This document shows, in pieces, positions 34,141 through 54,907 of a stretch of 64,000 nucleotides of DNA; within the stretch, counting starts at the first letter, position 1; each line of letters opens with the position of its first letter. The position numbers and the translations under genes were made by a program. Origin of the DNA: Pogonophryne albipinna (lineage: Eukaryota > Chordata > Actinopteri > Perciformes > Artedidraconidae); contig CM053259.1 of assembly GCA_028583405.1 (NCBI GenBank), positions 14,002,594-14,066,593 on the forward strand. The letters are read 5' to 3'. Below the pieces are notes generated by a model, which saw only the letters and a program-made list of their open reading frames with translations, made no database searches and had not been told where the DNA came from.

Positions 34141-36697
34141 CATTTAGAAGATGTTGAGGCATTGTAATAAAATACCGAAAACTTGCTTATGGCAAAAGAG
34201 GAAGAAACAGGAAATCATTAATACATAGAGTTTATGATCTTAGTACCATAGATATCATAATTATATGTAATCCATTTGATACTTGTTGAGATATCTCAGT
34301 CTAAACAAAGTAATGGTTGGACTGAGAGACATGGAGATCCATAAAGCCACACTGCTAGCATGGATACGATCAATATAAACTCCGACTCAGTAACCGCAGT
34401 TACTGGCTATTTAAAGATCTTTCACAGTTGGGGTTAGTGTCGCAGAAACATATTTTCTCACATCTAAATATTTACACATGAACAGACCTCTTGGGACATA
34501 ATCTCGCTGTGTGATGAGGAGCATGCAAAAATAGTCTCGTATGCAGAGTGCTTGTTAAAGTGCATTACATCTCATGCCTTGAAATCAAAGCTATACCTGT
34601 ACGGCAGTGCGGTGTAAGAGCGCCTTCTCCCTCAATATTCCTATCTGGGGTTGAAGTGTAATGACAGCACCTTTCCTATACAGATAGATCCAACACTTCC
34701 ACTCCTTTAATCCTTTCATCCTTGCCTCTCCCTTGTTCATCTGACTCTGATCTTCCTTTGCTTATCTTATTCAGGGAGGTCGTGAGCGATGGGGCTTCAA
34801 TGTGAAAAGGACGGATCCGAAGATAAAAGGCAAGTTTAAAATGCTGGTGACTCAGCCGATGCGCTGTCAAATAAATTGGGACGACACCTCTCTGGTCCCA
34901 TCAGACGCTACCTGCTTCGCATCGATTCCTGGGTGAAATGACTGAGCGACCACTAACGAAAGGTGTGAAGTTTCTTTCCTACCAGTCCTCAGAGTGATTC
35001 ATTGAGTTTTACACCCTCCAGCTCTAAGATATCCATCAGAGTTTTCCCTCCCAATCTCTCTCCTTTAATCAGTTCTTGGTGTGCTTATTTAAAGTAAGTG
35101 ATTGCCTGTGATGTGCCCCAGGCCCTCATTGAAAACCATAGATCTTCTCTCACCTCTATCGCTGGCTCTCTAGGTGTGACTGATGATCGCCATATGCCCG
35201 GGCTTAGCCCCATTCTCACCAGCATGGCTCTGTGTATTAGTCATGCCTGCACGCCATTATCACCGTGTGTCAAGTGCACACCTGGTATGTGTGTGTGGAT
35301 GTGCACGTCAGATACGAGCATGTGTACGTACGTGTGGTTGTTCAGGGTTAGGGTGTCCAATTATATGTGTGTATGTGCCCTGATGCTGTCGTCTCACCTC
35401 ATCATTCCCTCACCTTCTTAGTCATGTTAGCTTTTTGCCACAGCTGCTCACTGGTTGTTTACACTGACCTTGCCTGTACAGCTCAACTCACCTGTGCCGC
35501 ATTTCCTGCCGCACACAGACACTGTATCTGTCTTAATGTCATAATACCATAGATACACAAAAAAAAACCTGTGCCATTTATTGTACACAGGGTCAACATC
35601 CCTGCAGTAGGACTTACCTTCATGAACTGTCAAGGTTCAATTTATGATCATTGCTTTTATATGTGAAGTGTAACATTTTGTCCCCATTTATATAAATGGG
35701 AGGAGACTTCACGAAGGTTGCAATACGGTGTGCTAGACTGCATTACTTTTAGCTAAGTGTAATTGACAAAATTGCAACTTAGTGTGCTTTTACAGGGGTT
35801 TTTCTAGAAAATGTAGTATGAGGGCAATACTGTGGCACTGATCTTGTAAGATATATAAATATGGCACTGCGGACATAGACAACGCAACCTCGCAGCTCCG
35901 TAAAGATAAAGCCGTCTTTGCCGTCTGACGGTCTATTTGTCACAATTTTCATAATTTTTTTGTAATTATAATGTTTTTGATGAACAAAGACAATTGTTTA
36001 CTGGCATTTCTTTTAAATGTATGGGGGAAAACTGAATTTTGGTACAAGGGCGCACACTGAAATTAATAGGGCACAGGGCCCCTTTAACCCGTTTTAGACA
36101 ACCCTGCTTTAAGATAGAAGTGATTGATACACACAACTTTGAATCCTTTCGTAGGTATACTCCCCCCAAATCTGCATTTAAAGTTTTAAACACAAGTTAC
36201 TTCAATGGCCGTCATGTTGAATGCATGTCAATTAAAACTACTGAAACCACTCCTGCAGTGCACTTCCCCCGTCTCTCTGTGTCTGTTACAAACTGATTTC
36301 CGTCCTCACGTATGACCTTGACGAACTAACAAATTTGCAGTTCCTCATTTAATATTGTTTGCCGTTGGGTCTTCCTTTAGTCAGAACCAAATCCAGCTTG
36401 TTTTAGGTGCTCATGTGTTTTTTTAACTGCTTCATCCTCCTTAATGAAAATACTCCCTCTGCTCTACCGTAATTAACCAAGGATTGTATGCGTGGTATGT
36501 ATGAGATACTGTATGTTTATATTAGTTCAAGGGTGCAAACATATACAGCTGTGCATACCACCCACACTGATGTACACAGTATATATAGTGACCTATAATA
36601 AAATATTACAGATAAGACTTGTTTAAGTTGAAAGACAACATTTGCCTTTTTTAAAGAAAATACCAGTATTATTTCAAAAATATATTACAAATATAAT
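34141..36697. other. Non-coding stretch
   Basis: At ~34774 a good splice-acceptor context (CTTATCTTATTCAG) is followed by ~54 open codons on the plus strand (GGRERWGFNVKRTDPK...) to a stop at 34936-34938. No domain recognised; it may be chance. TG-rich patch near 35280-35375. Otherwise nothing. Confidence 0.4.
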
Positions 36698-36702
36698 GAA
36701 AG

Positions 36703-37034
36703 TGTCAGGGTTGAGTGAAGCAGGCAGGACCCAAATGCAGATTTCACAGAAAATACCTTTATTTCAAGGTTACATAGAAACAAACAGAACACTTCCCCGT
36801 GAACACAGTCAAAGACAAACAAGGATCTCACAAAGACTAACAGGAAAAAACGAACCTAAATACACACAGGACTAATCAAAGAAACAAGAGACAGGTGAGG
36901 AGGGAGGTGAAAACACAGGGGCACCAGGTGAACACAATCAGGAAATCAGGTAGGAGGGAACAGGTAGGAGGGAACACACAGACAGGAAACCAAAGACAGA
37001 TCTAGACAAGACACAACACAGACAGATCGTGACA
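36703..37034 (-). repeat. Solo LTR of a gypsy-type retrotransposon
   Basis: The 332-bp segment has ends TGTCA...TGACA and is flanked by GAAAG on both sides (36698-36702, 37035-37039), a perfect 5-bp target duplication. The block GGACCCAAATGCA near its left end is shared with the LTR at 54465. That end is the LTR 3' end if transcription is on the minus strand. There is no internal sequence: the element was removed by LTR-LTR recombination. Confidence 0.88.
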
Positions 37035-37039
37035 GAAAG

Positions 37040-37391
37040 GACAGCACTAAGTTGTTATATTCAGATGTATATAGTAGGTCAATAAGAATGAGTGTAAAGT
37101 AGCAACTATTGTTGTATTGCTTAATGTTTTATTTTCAGTGTGTGGGATTAAACAACACATTGGAATTATTAGTTTGTATCTATGGTTCTAAAACAGGGTT
37201 GGGATTCACTGGATACTGGATGATTTTGCATTTTTTTTATTTAACAATTCTGGTCATAACCCTTTGAAATACAGTAATTAATGACAATGGCTCACAGCGG
37301 GATATTGCTTTTTGACAAAAAGGTTTTGGGAAAAATCTGCACTATTCACAATGCAGTGTTCTATTAAAAATGAACATCTCTGTCATGCACA
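37040..37391. other. Non-coding stretch
   Basis: Short stretch between solo LTR and hAT element; nothing recognised. Confidence 0.45.
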
Positions 37392-37399
37392 TGCTAGAG

Positions 37400-37962
37400 C
37401 ACACATGGCAAACTCAAGGCCCGGGGGCCAAATCCAGCCCGTAGTGGATTTAATTTCGGCCCGCAGGATAATTTCTAATTACTATTAGATCTGTCCCGCC
37501 GATATATTGCACGCAAACCTTCTCTCAATCCTGAGGGTCTCCTCAGCTCAGAGCCTGAGCCCAAACATTGATGAACTTGCACGCAAGATGAGATGCAAAG
37601 TATCTGGCTTGAACTAGCATCACAGCAGCAAACTGAGTTTAAATGGATGTTTCCTTTTGCCCTTTTTTTCTTGCGACAACACGGCATGTTTGTTTTTTTC
37701 TTTGAGGGAAATTGTTTTGTTGAAGCTGTTGTTGGCCTGTGGAAAAATGTAATCAAAAGAAATGACTCCGGAAAAGCTGCAGATAGAGCCATAAGAAATT
37801 AATGCAACTGATTATTTCACGTTTAATGTTGTTTTTATAGGTTTAATATGTGCAATAAGTTCATTTCAATACGTTTTGCAATAAACATTGAACCAGTCCG
37901 GCCCTCGACTAGTACCCTTTTTTTTATTTTAGCCCACTGTGTATTTGAGTTTGACACCCCTG
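37400..37962. mobile_element. hAT miniature element
   Basis: The right end GTTTGACACCCCTG and the left-end block GGCAAACTCAAGGCCCGGGG are hallmarks of a hAT family that starts CAGGGGTGTCAAACTC. The very first bases of the left end are diverged. Flanking 8-mers TGCTAGAG (37392-37399) and TGCTAGAC (37963-37970) match 7 of 8. Non-coding, 563 bp. Confidence 0.82.
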
Positions 37963-37970
37963 TGCTAGAC

Positions 37971-42756
<4,786 letters not shown>

Positions 42757-43161
42757 TTAAAATGGGGCCCTATTATGGTTACTGTTTTTTTTTCTTTCCT
42801 GTAAGTGTAATATATTATATAGCTTTTTGTGCATGGAAATGGTCTGCAAAGGCTAAAATCCCCAAGTTCCCTCCAGAGGGAGTTTCCCTCTCACACACTT
42901 CCCCCCCTGCCTGAGACGCCTCAATTGGACTTTATTTCTGTAACTTATTGAAGATCATTTTGTAACACTTGCACTTCTATTGGCTAATGTTCCAACAGAT
43001 TGTACGTAAGGGGCGGGACATCCAACCAACAAAAGCAGACTGGACTCTTATTGGTTAGATGTCCCACACTTTTTATTGAACATTAAAGCATGCAACATGT
43101 CACAGTAGAAGCACAAGATACATATATGAACCTGAACATTTTCATAATAGGGCCCCTTTAA
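42757..43161. mobile_element. TTAA-flanked miniature element
   Basis: The 405-bp segment has TTAA at both ends. The left arm is GGGGCCCTATTATGG and the right arm CATAATAGGGCCCC, so inverted repeats match over ~13 bp. Extra AAT bases separate the left TTAA from the arm. Non-coding. Such ends are known from fish piggyBac-like miniature elements. Confidence 0.8.
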
Positions 43162-44506
43162 CAATTAAGGTGCAAAAATTAAGAAGAGACTCATATAGGT
43201 TATTCTTGGAACAGTTTAGGGTTGTTTGGAAAGGCACTGAAAATGTACCTATTTCAAGTACTAATTGGCAAAGGGCATGGCTGTTTCAAAAGCAGAACAC
43301 ATTCCTAAACTAATAGAAAACATATCCAGCCTAAAGTCGTGTTGTTCTGTTCATCACAAAGCATCAAAATGCAGTTAAACTCCATCTACATTTTCCAATT
43401 TCAAATGTCAAAGCGACCTAACACAATCCTGTTATCGCCTGTTCCTAGAACCACACTGATCTGGCTCCAACTCCCCTCACAGCATTTGTCTGCATATCTT
43501 TCCATACAAATTTTCACTGCAATACTCATTGACGTAATTGTCCACAACTGTCAAATTCAATTGATTCAATTTACAAGGAGTTATCGGAGCACATAATAAA
43601 AACAGTGAAAACCATCATCATTACCAGATTTGTAGCCAACATTTATTCTCTCTTACCCCAGCTATTTAACAACCATGACGGTTTTATTACCGTCCCCAGC
43701 TGTAATAGGCGTCTCATTGTTGAGAAGCCATGTGGCCTTGGGCTGGTGGGGATGGTGGGCTGCTTTAAAGATGGATCTGGTCAATGTGTGCCATGTGTAA
43801 CATGGCACACATGAAAATGTCACCATGGCCTGGAGCTCCACTGTGTGTTCTCTGCTTCAGTTTATACAGTCAGGAGCTGACATCACTAGAGGTAACTCAA
43901 AACTGTATATTTACATATTGTTTTCATTTTGCAGCTATTAAATGCAGTTCACATGTCAAATGTACTAGTTTCATCAAAAAGAATAAGTGGAGTGCAATTT
44001 ATTAGCAATTCTATCAAATATTTTCAATCATGCCTTTGTGCTCTGTTGAAACATGATATTGGCTCTTCCCAGAAAAGCACAATCTTATAGAGCATTGAGC
44101 TTGGAGCAGTTTGCTTCCTCCATAGCACTCAGTAGAGGAAAAATAGGGTTGCTAAATGTGGTGCTGCCCTTGACAAACAGCAGGACATTTGGAGTAGCCT
44201 CAGAGAATACAAGTATGACAACTCTTAATCGATATGTGCTTTTTTCTACTACCTTGTGCAGTGAAGCAAATGTTCAGAATAGATCGGGTGACTTGTCCTG
44301 AATATATAACAAACACCACCTTGTTCTGCCTGACATTTTCACCTTTCTTTGCAGAGTCTGGGGCATTTTATGTCCCACTGTCAGTTATGTCCACTTACTA
44401 TGACTTCTGGCAAAAATATGTTTTTCTCTTTTTTATTGTGCTTCAGTTCTTGTATCATTTTACCCGTGGTGCCTACAATTTCACATATTTCATAGAAATC
44501 CAATAT
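43162..44506. other. Non-coding stretch
   Basis: No gene or bounded repeat other than the perfect hairpin at 43784-43812. Confidence 0.5.
43784..43812. repeat. Perfect hairpin, 13-bp arms, 3-nt loop
   Basis: ATGTGTGCCATGT and its exact reverse complement ACATGGCACACAT are separated by GTA. There is no T-run afterwards and no terminal-repeat context. Confidence 0.85.
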
Positions 44507-44590
44507 ACAATAAAGAGACCTGAATTTGAAACTCTGTTGACACTGGGTACAATAAAGAGACCTGAATTTGAAACTCTGTAGACACTGGGG
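44507..44590. repeat. 42-bp tandem duplication
   Basis: A unit starting ACAATAAAGAGACCTGAA and ending GACACTGGGT occurs twice in succession with one or two differences. AATAAA inside each unit gives it the look of a duplicated retroposon tail. Confidence 0.88.
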
Positions 44591-49261
<4,671 letters not shown>

Positions 49262-49330
49262 ACAAAGTCAACTTTATTGTCAATCTTCCAATTTGTGTGT
49301 ACAGACAGAGATCGAAATACCGTTTCCCAC
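49262..49330 (-). repeat. LINE 3' tail fragment (Rex1-type form)
   Basis: On the minus strand the sequence reads ...CGATCTCTGTCTGTACACAC...GATTGACAATAAAGTTGACTTTG, the shape of a Rex1-like 3' end. It is heavily 5'-truncated. Confidence 0.42.
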
Positions 49331-52300
49331 AATCCCGAATATAAAACAAATGTATGTAAAAATATGTGTGTAAATATGTATATATATACACAGAATCAAA
49401 GACACATTTTTACATGTACACACATTAAGACCTTAATAAAAACACAACAATCAATATATACAAAATAACAGTTACTCTGGGACATTTGTTTGATTAACAT
49501 TTGTGACTTGTAATACTATAAAGAATCAACAAATAGATGTTTTATCATAATAATAGGTTTTTCTATCCAGCAGTATAAAGGTCATATGCCAGCTGCAATA
49601 AACATATATATGCATCCATTATAATATTCCAATATTATAATGTTTATTTTACTATTAGTCTAGTAAATTAGGTTTAAAATGCGGACCTTTGATTTTAAAC
49701 GAGTATTTCTTCACTGGGTATTAATTTACTCTTCTGATGAATAGATATTATATTATAACATAACTTCACAGCAGCACATAGTAAAAGTGTTGTATTATTT
49801 TAACTAATATTAAACATTTGATATTCTGTAAAGTACTGTACGGAATATATAAAGGTACAAATGTAATTGTATCATCAATCAAGTTGGAAGCAACTAATTA
49901 AAACACAACCTTGCTCTGTTACGTATGTTCCCATTGGGTTGATTATTTCTCAATTTCTCTCACAAAAACACACATGCATATACACCCACGCACATATACC
50001 ACCCAGCCACTCACTCACTTTAAGCATGCTTTCTGTACAGCCTTAAATAGCTCTCTTTCACTGGTCCATCACTTAAGGATACATTGTGCACAAGGTCCAG
50101 TGAGCATGCTGAATGATGGCATATTTGCCCGTGTTTCTCCTTTCTCTGCCAGAGTTTGAAGTGGCTCTCCTCCCGGGGCCATGTTTGCATCTTCTCTGTT
50201 GTGGCCAAGGTAGATTCATTATTAATCAGTCCTCCCTCTGTCCCAGCACCATCTGTGTGTGCTCATCCTCGACCAAAAAGACCCTTACAGTACCTTTATG
50301 CTACAAACAGTGTTTTTAATCCTCTTTGGTCATTTTTAATCAAGGGCAGAGAATGTTGCAAGAATAAATCTGCTTTACCAAGAGACAGACTACTTGACTT
50401 TAATCTAGTTGAAAAACATTTGAACTTTGCTGAAGTGTTTGCCTCCAGTGTGATACATTAAAACTCCTAAGCAGGGATTTACAGCTACTAAGTCTAATAA
50501 TCCAATTATCCCACCCAGAAGTGTGTGCAAATCTATTTGTTCCACATGTATACATCTTGTTCAAATTCCTTAAAGGCTCTATTTTAAAATCATTCCCATA
50601 GTTTGATAGAAAACATCACAATGAGCACCTTGCAGTCCTTAACATGGTTGACTTTCCATAGCAGTTTGTAGCACTTGTAGCACAAGGAGAGCCTGAATCA
50701 CACTCTAATCAGCATTTAGTTTCACTCTGTCATCAACTATAGTAGAATGTTCTGGTTTGACTCATTACCCATGCGGTGTGAGTGGAGTTGGCCCTCAGAG
50801 GCCTTGCAGGTTGGGGGAGCAGAAGACGGCGGCCCCACAGCTGCTTTTCCCATTCTCATTTCTCTAAGACCGTTGACTTCATTTCCTGCAGGCCTCGCCC
50901 CAGGACACTTATGTCTGCTATTTCACTCCTCTGGTTTTCTATTCCTTCTCTTTTCCTCACTTGGTCTCTGTGGATGTTTCTTTCTCGGTCTGTCTTTTTT
51001 TTACCTTTTGTTTGTAACTCCTCTGCTCTCTGTTTAGACCTGATGCTGACCCACCTGAACTTCTCAAGTCCCTCCTGACCGGCAACAATAATTATTTAGT
51101 CACAGGAAAATGATAACTGATATAATGTAGCATTTTACGAGACATTGCCTTCATAAAAAAGCGTGAAAATATACTGTTTGATTGAAATGTGAACTAAATG
51201 GCATTTCGCGCTATATTTGTGTCTGTTGCCAGATTTTCACTTTAAATTGATTCCTGTAAAAACGTATGAAATATTAAACTTCAGATGTCTCAGAAGTGCT
51301 AGCACGTATGTGCGTGTGGCCCCTGCTTTAACTATTCAAATGACTTTTTTTAAAAGCGAGTGGTTCATCAGCAGGTCAGCCTCGCAGAGTGATTTATGGT
51401 GTCTGCAGGAGGGGGGGGGGGATGAGTAAGGGGTGCAGAGAGGGGGGAGTCCATCTAATACCCCATCCAGAATGGGATGTTTTGGCAGCCTGTATGTTCG
51501 GTGCCCCTGCCGTGACAAACTCTGTTGACGCCATGGATAAAAAAAATAGGCCAAGGTGCTTTCAAGAACACGGAAATACAGAAATGAAGATTTGAAATAG
51601 GGTGCATCCCACTTTTTTTTCTTTTCTCTTCTTTTACACGACAATAAAAGTGTACCATTTACTTCTAAACAAGTCTCCATCACATGCACAATTAATTAAT
51701 TGCACACTTGAATTTATGCGCTTTAAAAGTCAGGTTCAGTGCCCACCATGCTGTGCGCCCCTCACTCATGCATTACTTCCTTTCATCTTAGGCCTTGCTT
51801 TAATTACAATCACTCCTGATTTCCTCCCCATTTCCTCCTTTCTTTTCTCTGTCTTTGGCCTGCTCTCATGCTCATAAATCTGTCATGTCGAGGTCTATTA
51901 GTTGTGACACTCAGTACAGAAATCGAAATATTTCCTGTGAAGAGATCCTACTGAGGCATTACACTTGCACAGCCGTGAAGATAGTTTGGGGGACATTCGA
52001 GACGTCAGAGAAGCTGGCGGAGAGTAAAAAAGAGTGGGTTTGTTTTTGTTGTTTCTTTTACTTTTCTCTTCTTAACGCTTTAGTCTACAGTGACTACATT
52101 TACTACAGCGAAGCTAAATTGACTGCACATACACAATACATAAGTGCATAAAAAGGAATCTCTCTGATATCATCTAACGACTAATCTTAATTATGGGTAA
52201 AGTAAACCCTACATTTGAGCCAGTAGCTTATAGTTTAGCATACAAATGTAAACAGGGCGGAAACCTAGCTCTGTACATAGGTAACAAACATAATGCTGTA

Positions 52301-54459
52301 TGTTGTAGTTGCACCAAGAAAACTATTTCCTAGGAACATTTGCTTCCACAATTTCACTGCCAGGTAAAAGTGTTGCAAAGCTAATGTGCTCAATTGACAA
52401 AACATTTAAAAGCTTGCTAATTAATGACCCGTTGAGAATAAGTAGTAAAAGGGCTCATATGGATATGTTAGACACTTGATGATACTGTACTCTAGACTAG
52501 ATGAATATTACTAAATAACAAATGTTTCTCTTTACAAATAAAAGTTTGTAGTTCATTTTTTCATATCCCCCCCTGAAACTTAACATTTTGGAAGTTAGGC
52601 TATAGTGACCTCCTATTTAGTTGATTATTTTGGATTTGAAAGCACTGCAGACATTTCCCGGGTCTTTAGTCGCTAACATTTTTCCCAACTTTTAATGGTG
52701 CAATCCATTTTGACAAACCACTAGTTTTAATAATTAAAAATTGTACACAAAAAAATTATGAATTTATGCAAGTTTCCTTTTCCCTCGGTCGTAGAAATAC
52801 TGAGTTGGGAATAATGCAACAACCGAGTTGACCGAGTTGACCCTGTTTCAGTTTCAAGTCTTGAGGTTAGAATTACCGGTTATATCCAATTAACCAGCAA
52901 TACCAGTTGATAACAAGGAATTACACGTATTGTTGCTGATAAAAACACCATAGCAACACAGACAGCAAGTGGGAAGGTATGTCTTCCAATTTAATGATCA
53001 GACAGAAGAGCTAAACATTATATTACTGCAGCTTCGCTTCTGTTTATTCTGGGATAAACCAACTGGGAAGGTCAATGTTAATGAGATCCTCCATTTCAGA
53101 AAACTGACTGCAAATTGCGTTTAAGTTGACATTTTGGACAGCTTAAATAGAACGCACTATTCAAACTAAATCTTGTTGATAAAAAATGGTGATGTATTAT
53201 CAGCTTAACTTCACTGTTCCATTAAGTAATGCTTTGTTATTTGATATGCAGATTTATTGCTAAGAAAACACCAATTGTTTTGGACAGTTTCACAGAGACG
53301 AACGCAGCTGCTCTGCAAAATGAAGAAAGCAGTTTTTAACAGGTTTTGCATAATTCCCCAAATTTCAAATCCTGTTGACTGACTTGTTATGCAAACAATT
53401 TCCCTAAAAACACAATGAATACATCAGAGTATATTTAGCAGCACATATATATTTTGATGAATTTCTGTCCTGTTTACCCTGTATTTTTGTTTTCCTCTCT
53501 GGATGCATCAGCTCAGTGCTTTTCCTATGGGTCCAGTGTTTGCTGTGGAGTAAAAGGCTCCTGGAGTTTATGAATGAATATTTTAAAAGGGATTCAGCCC
53601 TCGGTGGCGGGCACAAAATGGTTCCTCTGTCCCCTCTACAAGTCAGTCAGTCATCCTGCTGCAAGCCCCAACTCTGGTATCTCATAAAAGCAAAGCTGCT
53701 TCACTCTGCTGGGAAGGGGAGTTGAGTACATGAAAAGTCCTGTGTATATATATGTGTGTGTTCAAGAGAGGGAGAGGCTTGAAGGAGGAGCAGACAGACA
53801 GAAAGAAAGAGTGTGAGACAGGAGTGAAGGAAAATGTGTGGACAGGAGTTTCTAAAACGGGAACATGTGTTGCCTCAACCTGTAGCTGTCACATCTAGTG
53901 TATGTGTTAATCACAGCCAGGATCAGAAGGCTGCTGGAGATGTTTCTGTAAAGACTCCCATGTCTCCTCTCCAATGGAAACTTGCTTAAAAACTTATTTT
54001 CAAAAGTCTGCTATAAACTAGGCATTTACTTTTTGGATTGACAGCTGTAAAACATGGTTAGATTTAATGGATTTCCATCTTCTGTCAGAGCCTTTTTATC
54101 TGGCTTCTCAGTGAGGAAGTGAAGCCAAAATCGACAAAACACAAGGTTAATATATGATGCAAACTTTTGCAATATGACCAACAGTGCTGGTACTCAGACT
54201 TTGAGCAGCAGTCAATGTTTGCAGTCAATGTTTTCTGTACTCGACATTGCATAAGCCCATCCGTTTTAACCTTCAACTGAGCATGAACTGGTATCGGGAT
54301 AAACTCAAAAACATGCAATGTGATGTGTGTTCCGGTCTCAGATTTGTCCTCTTTGTCTGGTTCAAACTAGCCATTCTTTGTGGCGATGAAAGAGGAGAGA
54401 GGGAGGTTGTGATGATGAGGTGCTGAGAGTGTCTGTGATTTTATCTTTTTCAATGAACT
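49331..54459. other. Non-coding stretch
   Basis: A long stretch without recognisable gene or bounded element. It holds a G-run at 51411-51421, a pyrimidine-rich segment at 50930-51020 and several AT-rich patches. The longest frame (117 codons, 51336-51689) has no domain. Confidence 0.45.
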
Positions 54460-54464
54460 CTATC

Positions 54465-54902
54465 TGTCAGGATGTGTGGAAAAGGTAGGACCCAAATGCA
54501 GTATTAACAAAAAGCGAGCTTTAATTTACAAAAAAAGCCGATGACAAAAGAAAACAAGAGACAAACTTAGTATTACCAAAACAGGGGAGCACGAGTAAAT
54601 AATCCAGGACCAAAACTTCAAGGACAAACATGGAGCGTGACATGAAGGGAAAGACAAACAATGAACCGACACCGAACACAGGAAGAGACAAGACTAAATA
54701 CAGGGAGGGGTAATCACGAGACGAGAAACAGCCGGGCAGGGGAGGCAGAAACACAAGGGCAACAGGTGAACACAATAAGACAATCAGACACACCAGGGAA
54801 ACTAACGACAGTGAGGAAAAACACAGGGAGAAAAGAACAGCAAAACAAAACCCATTACCAGACACAAAACTAAAACCGTGACATGACATAAGAATCGTGA
54901 CA
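54465..54902 (-). repeat. Solo LTR of a gypsy-type retrotransposon
   Basis: The 438-bp segment has ends TGTCA...TGACA and is flanked by CTATC on both sides (54460-54464, 54903-54907). On the minus strand a TATTTAG box (54694-54700) precedes the motif GGTGTCGGTTCATTG by ~25 nt, mirroring the promoter/self-priming layout of the LTR at 2741-3176. GGACCCAAATGCA lies near its 3' end, as in the other solo LTR. The 137-codon frame across it is not a gene. Confidence 0.9.
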
Positions 54903-54907
54903 CTATC

